Of a DNA stretch of 64,000 nt, positions 1-12,397 are shown one piece after another. This DNA is from Planctomycetaceae bacterium (GTDB lineage Bacteria > Planctomycetota > Planctomycetia > Planctomycetales > Planctomycetaceae): positions 62,001 to 126,000 of the forward strand of contig JAHBXV010000008.1 in the NCBI GenBank assembly GCA_019636285.1. Direction: 5' to 3'. The number at the start of each line of letters is the position of its first letter. Position 1 is the stretch's first letter. The notes below the pieces were generated by a model. It was not told the DNA's origin. It made no database searches and worked only from the letters and a program-made list of their open reading frames with translations. The position numbers were made by a program, and so were the translations under genes.

Positions 1-1200
1 GCGTACCGGCAGTACGACGCCGAAGTCGCGAACCAGAAGAGTTCGCTCCAAACCTGGACGGAAACGCATGCCAAGCACGAAGCCCAGCTCATCGGGTTCG
101 GCGCCGCTGTCGATGCCCAGGCCACCGAAAACTATTTCGAGACCCGAACCCGCGTCGAACAGGCCCTCGCCAATGTCTACGATCTCGAAAACCAGTTTCG
201 TCGTCTGATCGGCCTCGGTGTGAACGACGGTCGTCTGATTCGACCATCCGACCGACCTGTTCAGGCCGAGTTCCTGCCGAACTGGGAAGTCGGGCTCGTC
301 GAAGCCCTCAATCGCCGTGTCGAGCTTCGCCGCCTGAAGTGGCAGGTCAAGAGCCTCGAACTGCAATTGGTGGCCGCTCGAAATGCCGCCAATCCCCAGC
401 TCAACTTCGTGTCCGGCTATCAGATCAACGGATTCGGTGATCGTTTGATCGCTTCCGACAATGCAGACGGAATCACGTCCGAAGGCTTTAACAGCGCCTA
501 CGGCTCGATGACACGCGGCGACCAGACCGCCTGGGCCTTGGGTTTTCAGTTCTCGGTTCCGCTGGGCTTGCGCACCGCCAAGGCGCAAGAGCGAAACATC
601 GAACTCCAGTTGATGAAACAGCGGGCCGCGCTTGCCGCGGGCGAGCAGGACGTCTCGCACGAACTCGCCGCGTCGATTCAAGCCATTCATGCGGCGTACA
701 CGATCGCGAAGACCAACTTCGATCGACGCGTCGCCTCCGAAGAACGTGTTCAGGCGACGGAACAGGAAGTCGAGGCGGGGCTGGCCGGAGCCACGGTGGA
801 CCTGCTCTTGCGAGCCCAGGCGTCGCGCGCCGCCGCCGAAGTCGCGCTCTTCACCGCCGTCGTCAACTACAACAAGGCCATCGCGGACATGCATCTCCGG
901 CAGGGAACGCTGCTCGATATCAATGGAATCTCCATCTCGGAAGGAGAATGGGTGGGGGCCGCCAAGGACGAGGCTCTCCGCCGAGCCTGGGCGCGTAGCT
1001 ACGCCATCCCGAACGATCATCTCGAGGCCCGTCCCGCCGAGTTCTCGTCGCCATTTCCCTACATGAAGACCGATCTCGCGCCCGGGACCGGTGTTCCCGT
1101 CGAGGACGGCGCGGCGATCCTGAACGTGGAACCGGCCTTGGACGACGCTCCGGCAGGGCTGCCCCCGCAAGTTCCACCGGCTCCCCCTGCGGGACCGTGA
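1..1200 (+). CDS. TolC-family outer membrane efflux protein, 5'-truncated
   Basis: The reading frame is open from base 1 and ends at TGA 1198-1200, so 399 residues of the C-terminal part are visible. The content is typical of TolC/OEP channel proteins: long amphipathic helices rich in Ala, Glu, Gln and Arg (for example QERNIELQLMKQRAALAAG), few hydrophobic membrane stretches, and a Pro-rich tail (PPQVPPAPPAGP) that would lie outside the barrel-tunnel. By family, such proteins form trimeric outer-membrane channels for RND or type I export systems. The partner genes must lie upstream of the window. The true start is not visible, and substrate cannot be inferred. Confidence 0.75.
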   Translation, partial: AYRQYDAEVANQKSSLQTWTETHAKHEAQLIGFGAAVDAQATENYFETRTRVEQALANVYDLENQFRRLIGLGVNDGRLIRPSDRPVQAEFLPNWEVGLVEALNRRVELRRLKWQVKSLELQLVAARNAANPQLNFVSGYQINGFGDRLIASDNADGITSEGFNSAYGSMTRGDQTAWALGFQFSVPLGLRTAKAQERNIELQLMKQRAALAAGEQDVSHELAASIQAIHAAYTIAKTNFDRRVASEERVQATEQEVEAGLAGATVDLLLRAQASRAAAEVALFTAVVNYNKAIADMHLRQGTLLDINGISISEGEWVGAAKDEALRRAWARSYAIPNDHLEARPAEFSSPFPYMKTDLAPGTGVPVEDGAAILNVEPALDDAPAGLPPQVPPAPPAGP

Positions 1201-1351
1201 TTGACACGCTCCCTCGCACGCTCAATCTGGAATCGTGCCGAGTCGCGTTGAACTCACCCTTCCGTCAGGCCAAAATACGGACTTAGTGAACTGGGTAGTG
1301 TTGGGGCGAGCCCTGGCAGAATCCGGCACCAGTGGGTCTGTTTTTGAACGG

Positions 1352-2347
1352 ATGAGCCGCCATATGGACGCGTCCAAGCGTCTTCGTCGATTGATACGTG
1401 TCATTGATGTGTTGCAATCCGGACAGATCCTGAATTCCCAGGAACTCGCGGAGCGATGTCGCGTCAGTCGGCGCACCATCTTTCGCGATCTTGCTCTTCT
1501 GCAGGACTCGGGCCTTGCGATCCACTACGACGAACAGCGCCAGGGGTACTTCATGCCCTGGCGTTTGTCGATCGGACATACACCGCTGACGCTCCCGGAA
1601 GCCCTGGCATTGCAACTGGTCTGTCAGGCCGCTCGCGACGCCTCGTCCGGCATTCCCTTTCAGGAACTCGCCGTCGAGGCGGCCGAGAAAATCCGCGCGA
1701 CGCTTCCCCCGACGATCCAGCAGACGTTGGGCAGCCTCGGTGAGTCTTTGGAGATTCGCCTCGATCCCCATAACCCGCTCAAGCAGTCCGAGGAACACTA
1801 CCGGCTCACGCTCAGGGCCGTCCTGGAACGCCGGCAGGTCCGCATCGAGTACGACAGCGCCTCGGAACAAAAGCGAATCTCGACCGCGATCAGCCCGTAC
1901 CGACTCCTGTTCAGTCGGCGAAGCTGGTACGTGATTGGCAGATCTTCGGTCCACCGTGCGGTGCGCACATTCAACATTGGCCGCATCGCATCGGCCCGCC
2001 TGCTCGATTCGAGCTATGAAATTCCGCCAAGATTCCGACTCGACAAATACCTGGGCGACGCCTGGCATTTGATTCGCGAACGGAAAGCGCGGTATCAAAT
2101 TCGCGCGAGGTTTCTCCCGCTGGTCGCTCGTAACGTCGCCGAAATCCGCTGGCATCACACGCAAGAGGTTTCCTGGAACGATGATGGAAGCATCACGTTC
2201 ACGGCGACGGTCGAAGGTCTCACCGAAATTCGCTGGTGGCTGCTCGGGTACGGCGATCAGGTTGTCGTCGAGTCTCCTCCCGAGCTGCGCGTCCAGATGG
2301 CCGAAATCGCCGCGCGCGTGCTCGACTCGCATCGCGAGACCTCGTAA
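1352..2347 (+). CDS. WYL-domain transcriptional regulator (YafY/PafC type)
   Basis: The N-terminal part holds a winged helix-turn-helix (ELAERCRVSRRTIFRDLALL) and the C-terminal half a WYL domain, seen in FSRRSWYVIGR and the following arginine-rich beta strands (VRTFNIGRI). By family these are ligand- or nucleic-acid-sensing DNA-binding regulators, often acting in stress or defence. I chose ATG 1352 because the protein then starts just ahead of the HTH (MSRHMDASKRL); an in-frame start at 1235 would add 39 residues with no family resemblance, and ATG 1364 is also possible. It lies upstream of, and co-oriented with, the metal transporter operon, but a 140-bp gap with its own promoter separates them. 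Its target is unknown. Confidence 0.8.
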   Translation: MSRHMDASKRLRRLIRVIDVLQSGQILNSQELAERCRVSRRTIFRDLALLQDSGLAIHYDEQRQGYFMPWRLSIGHTPLTLPEALALQLVCQAARDASSGIPFQELAVEAAEKIRATLPPTIQQTLGSLGESLEIRLDPHNPLKQSEEHYRLTLRAVLERRQVRIEYDSASEQKRISTAISPYRLLFSRRSWYVIGRSSVHRAVRTFNIGRIASARLLDSSYEIPPRFRLDKYLGDAWHLIRERKARYQIRARFLPLVARNVAEIRWHHTQEVSWNDDGSITFTATVEGLTEIRWWLLGYGDQVVVESPPELRVQMAEIAARVLDSHRETS

Positions 2348-2412
2348 TGGGCGCTGAGACAATGGGATGCGGCCTGCATCACTCAACCTCGTCGCGATTT
2401 CGAGAAGTGGCC

Positions 2413-2442
2413 TTGTAGGAATCGATGCGTTCTTGCTACCAT
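2413..2442 (+). promoter_or_regulatory. Candidate promoter of the metal ABC transporter operon
   Basis: A -35-like TTGTAG (2413-2418) and a -10-like TACCAT (2437-2442) are separated by 18 bp. Neither is a strong consensus match, but the placement just ahead of a perfect palindrome and 48 bp before the first gene makes it plausible. Confidence 0.4.
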
Positions 2443-2443
2443 G

Positions 2444-2461
2444 TTTTTGATTAATCAAAAA
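2444..2461. promoter_or_regulatory. 18-bp perfect palindrome, candidate metal-responsive operator
   Basis: TTTTTGATTAATCAAAAA is a perfect inverted repeat immediately downstream of the candidate -10 box, so a bound dimer would block the transcription start of the metal uptake operon. Metal uptake operons are commonly repressed by DtxR/MntR or Fur proteins binding such sites. The sequence is not an exact match to a DtxR, MntR or Fur consensus that I know. It also stands out as AT-rich in GC-rich surroundings. Confidence 0.55.
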
Positions 2462-2489
2462 ACAGGTTTCGAGTCATCGCGAGAACGTA

Positions 2490-3515
2490 TTGAGCGTTTC
2501 ATCTGGTTTCACGAGAACAGGTTATCGCACCGCGGGCTCGAGCAGGCTCGGCTTATTCACGAGCTTGGCACTGCTGCTCCTCTCGGTGGCGGCATGTCAG
2601 GACGGTCGCTCCTCCCAGCAGCCGTCGTTGACAGATGGTGCCGCGAACGGTCGTGTTCGCCTGGTCGCAACGACCAATCTCGTCGGCGATCTCGTCCGAC
2701 GAATCGCTCCCGCCTCATTCGAGATCAAGGTACTCATGGGGCCGGGCGTCGATCCGCACCTCTACACGCCGACCCGCAACGATGTCCGCGAATTGCTGTC
2801 CGCCGACCTCGTCTTCTATCACGGCCTCAATCTCGAAGGCCGCATGGCCCGGCAATTGGCTCAACTGAAACAGTCGGGACGACAACTCGCCGCCGTCACG
2901 GACATCCTTCCGCGCGGTCAACTGCGATCGATTGGGACCGGCCATGGAGAATTCGATCCCCACGTCTGGATGAGTGTTCCCCTCTGGACAGAGTGCGCTA
3001 AGCACGTTGCCAAGGTCTTGGCGGAGCGCTTTCCCGAGCAGGCTGCCGAAATCAGGAGTCGTTCCGAGAACTTGGTGAACGAATTCGCCCACTGCGACCA
3101 GGAGATTCGCGAACAGTTAAAACGCATTCCCGAGGAGCGTCGCGTGCTGGTGACCGCACACGACGCGTTCGAATACTTCGGCCACGATTACGGCATGCGG
3201 GTTCGTTCCGTGCAGGGAGTGTCGACGGAATCCGAAGCGGGCGTCAAAGATATCAGCGACCTGGTCACCTTCCTGGTGGAACAGAAGATCCCGGCGATTT
3301 TCGTCGAATCGAGCGTCAATCGCCGCTATATCGAAGCCGTGCAATCCGGGGTGGCGGCGCGTGGCGGCTCGGTTCGGATCGGCGACGAACTTTACTCCGA
3401 CTCGCTGGGACCAGCCGACGGACCGGCAGGAACCTATGAATCCATGATGCGTTCGAATCTCGGGTCCATCGTGCGGGCGCTGGGCGACAATGCCGAATCC
3501 GTACCGCGGAATTGA
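2490..3515 (+). CDS. Metal ABC transporter substrate-binding lipoprotein (ZnuA/TroA family)
   Basis: This is the periplasmic metal-capturing component. A signal sequence ends in lipobox LSVAAC with Cys36 as the lipidation site. The cluster A-I metal ligands are all visible: His90 in VDPHLYTPT, His158 in FDPHVWMS, His224 in [14 protein letters not shown] and Asp304 in LYSDSLG. The His-His-His-Asp set occurs in Zn and Mn binders, so the metal is not settled; no His-rich loop typical of many ZnuA proteins is present. The start is TTG 2490, the only reasonable in-frame start ahead of the signal sequence. It opens the operon, and the ATPase gene follows almost directly. Confidence 0.88.
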   Translation: MSVSSGFTRTGYRTAGSSRLGLFTSLALLLLSVAACQDGRSSQQPSLTDGAANGRVRLVATTNLVGDLVRRIAPASFEIKVLMGPGVDPHLYTPTRNDVRELLSADLVFYHGLNLEGRMARQLAQLKQSGRQLAAVTDILPRGQLRSIGTGHGEFDPHVWMSVPLWTECAKHVAKVLAERFPEQAAEIRSRSENLVNEFAHCDQEIREQLKRIPEERRVLVTAHDAFEYFGHDYGMRVRSVQGVSTESEAGVKDISDLVTFLVEQKIPAIFVESSVNRRYIEAVQSGVAARGGSVRIGDELYSDSLGPADGPAGTYESMMRSNLGSIVRALGDNAESVPRN

Positions 3516-3523
3516 AGACTGCC

Positions 3524-4315
3524 ATGTCATCGGGAGCCAGTGACCTTCCCTCCTCCGTTCCGTTTCAGGTGCGCGATCTGACGGTCTCCTACCATCGCCG
3601 CCCCGTCCTGCGGGATGTCGACTTCGTCGCGAAACCGGAACGGCTCACGGCCCTCGTCGGTCCGAACGGCGCTGGCAAGAGCACGCTGCTCAAGGCGTCG
3701 TTGGGGTTGATTCCCATTGTCTCCGGCGATGTTCGTTTCTTTGGTCAGCCCCTCGCGGTCGTGCGGCATCGCGTCGCCTATGTGCCGCAGCGAACCAGCG
3801 TGGACTGGGACTTTCCCGTCACCGCCATTGATGTGGTCGTGATGGGGCTCTACCGAAGAATCGGCTGGTTTCGCCCGGTTCTCGCGCGGCATCGGCGCAC
3901 CGCCATGCAGGCGCTCGAGCAGGTGGAACTGGGGCCGTTCGCGTCTCGCCAGATCAGCCAGCTTTCCGGTGGCCAGCAGCAGCGGGTCTTTCTCGCACGC
4001 GCCCTGGTCCAGCAAGCCGATCTGTATCTCATGGACGAGCCTTTCGCCGGGGTCGACGCCGCCACCGAACGGGCAATTGTTGCCTTGATGCACGGTCTGC
4101 GAGCCGAAGGCAAGTCGGCGATCGTCGTCCATCACGATCTCCAGACAGTTCCGGAGTATTTCGACGACGTTCTTCTGCTCAATAACCGGGTCATCGCGGC
4201 TGGTCCGGTTTCCGAGGTCTTCACGCCCGAAAATCAGCGTCGCGCGTACGGAGGCAAACTCGTTCTGCTGGAAACGGTCGAGCATCAACTCAGCCTCGAA
4301 AGACCGCGGTCATGA
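3524..4315 (+). CDS. Metal ABC transporter ATP-binding protein
   Basis: This cytoplasmic ATPase drives the metal importer. Walker A (GPNGAGKST), the Q-loop region (AYVPQR), the signature LSGGQQQR and Walker B ([10 protein letters not shown]) appear in canonical order, followed by the H-loop VVHHD. The length (263 residues) fits the ZnuC/TroB/MntB group. ATG 3524 is chosen; an in-frame TTG at 3512 overlapping the previous stop is an alternative. The gene overlaps the first permease gene by 4 bp (ATGA), which implies translational coupling. Confidence 0.9.
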   Translation: MSSGASDLPSSVPFQVRDLTVSYHRRPVLRDVDFVAKPERLTALVGPNGAGKSTLLKASLGLIPIVSGDVRFFGQPLAVVRHRVAYVPQRTSVDWDFPVTAIDVVVMGLYRRIGWFRPVLARHRRTAMQALEQVELGPFASRQISQLSGGQQQRVFLARALVQQADLYLMDEPFAGVDAATERAIVALMHGLRAEGKSAIVVHHDLQTVPEYFDDVLLLNNRVIAAGPVSEVFTPENQRRAYGGKLVLLETVEHQLSLERPRS

Positions 4316-5697
4316 CGGGCTTGAGTTGGTTCGTCCTCGCGCAGAGAACTGCCGGCCTCCTGGACTACTCGACCCGGATGGTGCTGGCGGGAACGGTCCT
4401 CTTGGGGATCGCCGCTGGCATCGTGGGGGCGTTTCTCTTGTTACGTAAGCGATCTCTTGTCGGAGATGTCGCCAGCCACGCCGCCGTTCCGGGTCTCGCC
4501 GCCGCCTTTCTCATCTTCGAGATCAACTCTCCCGGCAGCGGTCGCTGGCTCCCTGGACTCTTGATCGGAGCCGCTGTGTCGGCCGCCCTGGCAATCTGGC
4601 TGACCGAACGCGTCAAGCGGATTCGCTACATCAAAGAAGATGCGGCCCTCGCCGTCGTCCTGAGTCTGTCGTTCGGCCTCGGCGTCTGCCTTTTGACCAT
4701 CATCCAGTCGTTTCCGTCCGGCAATCAGGCTCATCTGACCGACTTCCTCTTCGGGCGGGCCGCGGCATTGGTCGAAGGGGATGTCCTGACGCTGACCGGC
4801 GTGGCCGCGGGGGTGCTGGTCATGACTTTGGCCTTCTTCAAAGAGCTGGCGGTCCTGTCGTTCGATGAAGACTTCGCTGCCGCTCAGGGATGGCCGGTTG
4901 CCAAACTCGAACTTCTGCTGACCGCGCTCGTGGTCGTCGTGACCGTGACGGCCATGCAGAGCGTGGGGTTGCTACTGGCGGTTGCCCTCCTTATCACGCC
5001 CGCCGTCGCCGCGCGATTCTGGACCGATCGACTTCCCGGCCTGGTCGCCATTTCGGCTGGAATCGGCGCGCTGGCGTCAGCCGCCGGAACCATCGTGAGT
5101 GCCCAGATTCCTCGCCTCGGAACGGGCGCGCTGATTGTCGTCTTCGGACTGATTTTCTTTATCCTCAGTTGGTTCTTCGGCTCAAAACGAGGCTTGGTCT
5201 GGGCTTGGTGGGAGCGCCGTCGCGGCAACCGCGAAATTCACGAGGCCGACCTGTTGCGCGCCGTCTACGAATTGCTCGAAGCGAAGAACGACGTGGAAGG
5301 GAGACCCGGCCCGGAACGGCTCGCCGATTTGCCCTGGTCGCGCGCCGCGGTGGCCAGTTCGCTCACGTGGCCGGCGCGTCGCTTCGAGAGGATTCTCGCG
5401 ACTCTGCTGACCAGGGGATGGATCTGGCTCGACGCCGACGGTCACTATCGATTCACGCTGCATGGCGCTCGGCGGGCCATCGATACCGTCCGTCGCCACC
5501 GTCTCTGGGAACTTTACCTGCTGAATTACGCCGCGCTGCCGGCCGGACAAATCGACCGAGCCGCCGACATCACCGAGCACGGCCTCACCGATGCCGAAAT
5601 GGAACGGCTCGAAGGCCTGTTCGCGGCCCGTGGAGACCAGTCGCAGGTTCCTGCCAGCTTTCACAAGATCGACGCGCGCGAGGGGGAACCGGCATGA
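4312..5697 (+). CDS. Metal ABC transporter permease fused to a DtxR-like domain (first of two)
   Basis: Residues about 15-290 form an ABC-3 family permease with eight or nine hydrophobic segments ([13 protein letters not shown] and [15 protein letters not shown] are typical motifs). Residues about 308-445 form a second, soluble unit: a winged helix-turn-helix (helices around 310-370, wing at DADGHYRFT), then a DtxR-type dimerisation and metal-binding segment with HRLWE (His396, Glu400) and DITEH (Asp419, Glu422, His423). A bare permease would be about 280 residues, whereas this is 461. The closest precedent I know is chlamydial YtgC-YtgR, where the repressor is released by cleavage. Whether this domain binds DNA, senses metal in place, or is cleaved is inference. 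The gene overlaps the next by 4 bp. Confidence 0.88.
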   Translation: MTGLSWFVLAQRTAGLLDYSTRMVLAGTVLLGIAAGIVGAFLLLRKRSLVGDVASHAAVPGLAAAFLIFEINSPGSGRWLPGLLIGAAVSAALAIWLTERVKRIRYIKEDAALAVVLSLSFGLGVCLLTIIQSFPSGNQAHLTDFLFGRAAALVEGDVLTLTGVAAGVLVMTLAFFKELAVLSFDEDFAAAQGWPVAKLELLLTALVVVVTVTAMQSVGLLLAVALLITPAVAARFWTDRLPGLVAISAGIGALASAAGTIVSAQIPRLGTGALIVVFGLIFFILSWFFGSKRGLVWAWWERRRGNREIHEADLLRAVYELLEAKNDVEGRPGPERLADLPWSRAAVASSLTWPARRFERILATLLTRGWIWLDADGHYRFTLHGARRAIDTVRRHRLWELYLLNYAALPAGQIDRAADITEHGLTDAEMERLEGLFAARGDQSQVPASFHKIDAREGEPA

Positions 5698-7097
5698 GCG
5701 AACTGCTCTCCTCGCTGTTTGACGCGAACTCGCTCGACGCGCGCATCGCCCTCACGGCGATCCTGGCCTCGATTGCCTGCGCCCTCCCGGGGACACTGCT
5801 CGTCCTCAGACGCCAAAGCCTTCTGGGCGACGCTCTCGGTCACGCCCTGCTCCCCGGAATTGTCCTGGGCTACCTCGCGACCAACTTCTTGATCGACGAT
5901 TCGCCCACCGGCACCATGGCCGCCTGGGCCCCGTCATTGCGCATCACGGCCATGTTGGTCGGAGCGGCCATCGCGGGGATCCTCTGCGCGGTGCTGGCGA
6001 CCATTATCGAAAAATCGGGCCGGGTCGAACCCTCCGCGGCCCTCGGCGTGGTCTTCACCGGCCTTTTCGCGATCGGATTGATCCTCGTCCGGCGCTATGC
6101 CGACGATGTCGACATCGACGCGTCGTGCGTCCTCTACGGCCATCTGGAAACCGTCGTCTTCGAGACCTGGCCGGGGACCACGCTCCCCATGGCGGCTGTC
6201 TCGGCCCTCGCGGCGATCGTCTTCAACGCGGCTCTGCTCATCGCCTTCTACAAAGAATTGAAGCTCGGCACGTTTGATCCCGAATTCGCCCGCGCCGTGG
6301 GAATTCCCGCGGGCCTGATCGACATTGGCCTCGTCGCCGCGACCGCCATGACGGTTGTGGCCACCTTCGAGAGTGTCGGGAGCATTCTGGTTCTGGCAGC
6401 CCTCGTCGTTCCAGCGGTGAGCGCGCGACTGCTCGTCAACCGGTTCTTCTCGCAGATCGTCGTCTCGATCGTCGTCGCGACACTCGCCGCGGTGGGGGGC
6501 CATCTGCTGGCGATGGCCGTTCCCCATCTGGTGATCCTGTCGTCCGAAAATCGTCCCCTGGAAGTCGGGACCGCCGGCGCGATCTCCCTCGTTTCCGGAC
6601 TCATGCTCGTGGCTGCCGCGGCCTTCGGACCCACGAATGGCATGGTCTGGAAAGCGTGGCGGCTTCGAGCCCTGCGGCAGCGCGTCTTCCAGGAAGATGT
6701 GCTCGGCATTCTCTTCCGACTGGCCGAGCGCGGTGTCGAGGTCGACGAAGCCTGCCTCTCGGGGCAGGTTGCCGGTTCCCTGGATCGCTCGCCCGCCGCC
6801 ATTCAACGATGCGTGCGGCAACTCCAGTCATCCGGTCTCGTCGACCAGACCAACGGGATCTGGCGGCTTACCGCTGTTGGAACACAGCGGGCCACAGAAA
6901 TCGTTCGCTCGCACCGGCTCTGGGAGACCTACCTGGCTCGCAATCTGGGCTGGAACGACGAGGCCAGCCATCGCGTCGCCGAACGGTTCGAGCACCACAC
7001 CTCGGGTTTCGTCCGCGAGAACCTCGCGGACGAACTCTCCCACCCAGGCCGCGACCCGCAGGGACACGAAATTCCCCCGATCGCGGACGCCCCATAA
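5694..7097 (+). CDS. Metal ABC transporter permease fused to a DtxR-like domain (second of two)
   Basis: The start is ATG 5694, overlapping the previous stop as ATGA; the frame stays open upstream but that stretch is out-of-frame coding of the first permease. Residues about 15-315 are an ABC-3 permease (RRQSLLGDALGHALLPG, FYKELKLGTFDPEFA). Residues about 330-467 again resemble DtxR/MntR: helices with QEDVLGILFRLAERG, a recognition-helix-like RSPAAIQRCVRQLQSSGLV, HRLWE (His407, Glu411), HRVAERFEHH (His426, Glu430, Glu433, His434), and a DPQGHEIP tail matching the DPxGxPIP end of DtxR proteins. Metal ligands are better preserved than in the first permease. With both permeases carrying the domain, the assembled transporter would display a pair of DtxR-like units. 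Confidence 0.88.
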   Translation: MSELLSSLFDANSLDARIALTAILASIACALPGTLLVLRRQSLLGDALGHALLPGIVLGYLATNFLIDDSPTGTMAAWAPSLRITAMLVGAAIAGILCAVLATIIEKSGRVEPSAALGVVFTGLFAIGLILVRRYADDVDIDASCVLYGHLETVVFETWPGTTLPMAAVSALAAIVFNAALLIAFYKELKLGTFDPEFARAVGIPAGLIDIGLVAATAMTVVATFESVGSILVLAALVVPAVSARLLVNRFFSQIVVSIVVATLAAVGGHLLAMAVPHLVILSSENRPLEVGTAGAISLVSGLMLVAAAAFGPTNGMVWKAWRLRALRQRVFQEDVLGILFRLAERGVEVDEACLSGQVAGSLDRSPAAIQRCVRQLQSSGLVDQTNGIWRLTAVGTQRATEIVRSHRLWETYLARNLGWNDEASHRVAERFEHHTSGFVRENLADELSHPGRDPQGHEIPPIADAP

Positions 7098-7119
7098 CCG
7101 CGACCGCGACTCATCGCCG

Positions 7120-7144
7120 TAGCCGCAACCCAACGGGGAGCGCT
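7120..7144 (+). repeat. 25-bp dispersed motif, copy 1
   Basis: The motif begins TAGCCGCAACCC and ends GGGGAGCGCT. It lies between the convergent permease and atpC genes. Three further copies occur in the same orientation at 19057, 26455 and 39226. Confidence 0.75.
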
Positions 7145-7153
7145 CGTCTTTCC

Positions 7154-7561
7154 TTAATTCTGCCTCGCGATCGCCACCATCTTCCGGGCGCGCTGCGTCT
7201 CCGCGTCCTTCATCGACAGTTCGACCGGCGAACGAGCCTTCTTGGCGAGCGCGACGTCCAACTGCTGGCGAGCCGACTCCAGGCTGATCGATTCCGGCGG
7301 AAGCGCCCGAGCCGTCAGCAGCGTCACCACGCCGCGGTTGACCTGCACGAAGCCGCCGTCAATGAACAGCCGCGTCGTTTGACCACCGGGCAGCGTCGCG
7401 ACCAGTTCGCCCACTCCCAGACGGCCGATCAGCGGCAGACGACCCGGCAGAATGCCGATTTCCCCGTCGTACAACGGAAAACGGAGCGATTCGACGGTTT
7501 CGTCCAACTGCGTCCGCTCGGGGGTGACCACCACCAGTCGCAAGGCTTGTGCGGTTGCCAT
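7154..7561 (-). CDS. atpC: ATP synthase epsilon subunit
   Basis: This is the F1 central-stalk subunit that couples rotation and regulates ATP hydrolysis. At 135 residues it has the usual size, with the N-terminal beta-sandwich (LRLVVVTPERTQLDETVESL, YDGEIGILPGRLPLIGRLGVG) and two C-terminal helices. It ends the minus-strand atp operon and faces the convergent metal permease gene. Start ATG 7561. Confidence 0.93.
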   Translation of the reverse strand: MATAQALRLVVVTPERTQLDETVESLRFPLYDGEIGILPGRLPLIGRLGVGELVATLPGGQTTRLFIDGGFVQVNRGVVTLLTARALPPESISLESARQQLDVALAKKARSPVELSMKDAETQRARKMVAIARQN

Positions 7562-7658
7562 GCTCGTCTACTTCTCAAAAGGCCGTCTCGCAAATTCGTG
7601 ACGGCAAAAACCATTTGTGTGTGGCGTGAGGTCGACGCACCAATCCAAGACAGATCGA

Positions 7659-10081
<2,423 letters not shown>

Positions 10082-10151
10082 GGCCGACGGTCACCTGAAC
10101 TGGCTGTTAACGAACCCGGTCCGTTGAAGAACACTCTGCTGCAGGCAGTTG

Positions 10152-11678
10152 TTAGGCTGCCTTCTCGGCCACCTGACTCCACCGCACGACGAACGCATCC
10201 AGCGCCTTTTTCAGACTGGCTTCCAATGCGTCGTCGAGCGCTCCCGTCTCGACCAACTTGCTGCGAACTTCCGAGAATTCTTCCCGCATGAACTGCACCA
10301 GCAGTTTTTCAGCTTCCCGCACGCGAGGCACCGGAACCGTATCGAAGTAGCCACGCGTACCGGCATAAAGGCTGATAACCTGGTCGGCGGCGTGCAACGG
10401 CTCGAACTGGGGCTGCTTGAGCAGTTCGACCATGCGATAACCGCGGTCGAGCTGTCGCTGGGTCGCCTTGTCAAGTTCGGTTCCCAACTGGGCGAACGCT
10501 TCCAGTTCGCGGAAGGCGGCGAGGTCCAGTCGCAAGCTACCGGCGACCTTCTTCATGGCCTTCGTCTGGGCGTTGCCACCCACGCGGGACACGCTGATCC
10601 CCACGTTGACGGCGGGACGAACACCCGAGAAGAACAGGTCGGGCTCGAGGTAAATCTGTCCGTCGGTGATCGAAATCACGTTCGTCGGGATGTACGCCGA
10701 AACTTCCCCTTCCAGCGTTTCGATGATCGGCAGGGCCGTCAGCGACCCGCCGCCCAGCTCATCGCTCAGCTTCGCGGCACGTTCCAGAAGACGGCTGTGG
10801 CAGTAGAACACGTCCCCGGGATAAGCCTCGCGGCCGGGCGGGCGACGCATCAGCAGCGACAACTGACGGTAGGCGACGGCCTGCTTCGACAGGTCGTCGT
10901 ACACGACCAGCGTGTGCTTGCCGTTGTACATGAAGTGCTCGGCGATGGCCGCGCCGGCGTACGGGGCGATGTATTGCAGCGGAGCCGGATCGGACGACGT
11001 CGCCGAAACGACGATCGTGTAGTCCATGGCTCCATGACGCTGCAGGGCATCGATGACGGATGCGACCGAACTGGCCCGCTGTCCGCAAGCGACATAGACG
11101 CAGATGACGTCCTGCCCCTTTTGATTGATGATCGCGTCGAGGGCAATTGCCGTCTTGCCCGTCTTGCGGTCGCCGATAATCAACTCGCGCTGACCGCGGC
11201 CGACGGGCGTCATGGCGTCGATCGCCTTGATCCCTGTCTGAAGAGGCTGTTTAACGGGCTGGCGACCGGCCACGCCCGGAGCGGCGAATTCCAGCGGGCG
11301 GGTCTGCGACGTGACGATCGGACCCTTGCCGTCCAGCGGCGTACCCAACGGATCGACCACGCGGCCAATCAGCGAATCGCCGACCGGCACGGAGAGCAGT
11401 TGACCCGTCGTGCGGACTTCGTCCCCTTCGGCGATCTTCAGATAGTCGCCGAGAATGATGACCCCGACGGAGTTCTCTTCCAGGTTGAAGACCTGTCCGC
11501 GAACTCCCGACGAGAACTCGACCATTTCGGACGACATCGCCGACGACAGCCCGTACACGCGGGCAATACCGTCGCCGACTTCGACCACTCGACCGACTTC
11601 GCTCGTGCGAACTTCGCCACGAAAGTCTTCAATTTCCTTCCGGAGAACTGAAGCGATCTCGCCCGCGTTGAATTTCAT
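10152..11678 (-). CDS. atpA: ATP synthase alpha subunit
   Basis: This is the non-catalytic nucleotide-binding F1 subunit. The P-loop is GDRKTGKT and other hallmarks are [29 protein letters not shown] and [19 protein letters not shown]. At 508 residues it is full length. The start ATG 11678 lies inside the 3' end of atpH, a 50-bp overlap in another frame. Confidence 0.95.
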   Translation of the reverse strand: MKFNAGEIASVLRKEIEDFRGEVRTSEVGRVVEVGDGIARVYGLSSAMSSEMVEFSSGVRGQVFNLEENSVGVIILGDYLKIAEGDEVRTTGQLLSVPVGDSLIGRVVDPLGTPLDGKGPIVTSQTRPLEFAAPGVAGRQPVKQPLQTGIKAIDAMTPVGRGQRELIIGDRKTGKTAIALDAIINQKGQDVICVYVACGQRASSVASVIDALQRHGAMDYTIVVSATSSDPAPLQYIAPYAGAAIAEHFMYNGKHTLVVYDDLSKQAVAYRQLSLLMRRPPGREAYPGDVFYCHSRLLERAAKLSDELGGGSLTALPIIETLEGEVSAYIPTNVISITDGQIYLEPDLFFSGVRPAVNVGISVSRVGGNAQTKAMKKVAGSLRLDLAAFRELEAFAQLGTELDKATQRQLDRGYRMVELLKQPQFEPLHAADQVISLYAGTRGYFDTVPVPRVREAEKLLVQFMREEFSEVRSKLVETGALDDALEASLKKALDAFVVRWSQVAEKAA

Positions 11679-12273
11679 GCAAGCACCTCTCGCGCAAGCG
11701 GGTATGCAACTGCTGCACCCGCGATTTCAGCGATCCATCGTAAACGGTATCTCCGATCCTTAGCGTCAGGCCCCCCAGCAATGCCGGGTCGACAACCGCC
11801 TCGACGATGGGATCGAAACCAAATTTGTTTTGAATCTCTTGCCGCAAGCCCGCTGCCAGTTCGTCGCTCAGCGCCACCGCCGTCGACACCTGCACGCGCT
11901 TTCGCCCCGTTCGCGTCTCCCAGACTCGCTCAACCTGATCCTCGATCGCCGGCAGCAAAGGGAGTCGATCGTGCCGAGCCAGCACCTTCAGGAAATTGGC
12001 GACCAGCGGGCTGAGCCGATTCGCCAGCGACTGATCGATGAACTCAAGCACTCGCTCCGTGCTCAGAATGTTCGAGCACAGTATCTCGCGCAGTTCCGGC
12101 AACTCCCGGAACCCGTCCACGACAAGGCCGCGCAACTCGCCCGCGGCGTCCGCCTCGCTCACGCCGGCGGCTCCAGTCGCGTCGAGAAACGCGATCGCAT
12201 ACGTCCGCGCGATGGGAATCACGTCCGGATTGTCCATCACCGAAGGCATGCGGTCGATCGTTTCGCTCGACAT
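11629..12273 (-). CDS. atpH: ATP synthase delta subunit
   Basis: This subunit forms the peripheral-stalk cap on F1. The order in the operon, size (214 residues) and motifs fit OSCP/delta: [12 protein letters not shown] near the N-terminus, [20 protein letters not shown] centrally, and [26 protein letters not shown] near the end. The start is ATG 12273, with AGGATTGAAG upstream; a TTG at 12282 is an alternative. A repeat element separates it from atpF. Confidence 0.93.
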   Translation of the reverse strand: MSSETIDRMPSVMDNPDVIPIARTYAIAFLDATGAAGVSEADAAGELRGLVVDGFRELPELREILCSNILSTERVLEFIDQSLANRLSPLVANFLKVLARHDRLPLLPAIEDQVERVWETRTGRKRVQVSTAVALSDELAAGLRQEIQNKFGFDPIVEAVVDPALLGGLTLRIGDTVYDGSLKSRVQQLHTRLRERCLHEIQRGRDRFSSPEGN

Positions 12274-12397
12274 CGACTTCAATCCTGCTCTGCCATCACG
12301 ACCACGACCAGCGGGTCATCCGCCAGACGGTGACCCGAATTCAACACCCCATTGACGCGACAGGCGTGTCGAGGAAGGATGACACCCACCCGATGCC

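Noticed and set aside
1201-1230. TTGACA box after the TolC gene as promoter of the WYL gene
   Set aside because: The -35 is perfect but no acceptable -10 is found at 16-18 bp.
1283-2458. 391-residue minus-strand frame opposite the WYL regulator
   Set aside because: Composition is shadow-like and the plus strand encodes a clear HTH-WYL protein.
2441-3001. Plus-strand frame starting at the palindrome
   Set aside because: It overlaps the metal-binding lipoprotein gene in another frame and has no coding character.
4890-5693. Open frame upstream of the second permease (735 residues in total)
   Set aside because: This stretch is out-of-frame reading of the first permease and is rich in Arg; the ATGA overlap at 5694 and family alignment place the start there.
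10149-11651. 500-residue plus-strand frame opposite atpA
   Set aside because: It is antisense to a highly conserved gene, with Arg/His/Gln-rich composition and no family motifs; a shadow of GC-rich codon use.
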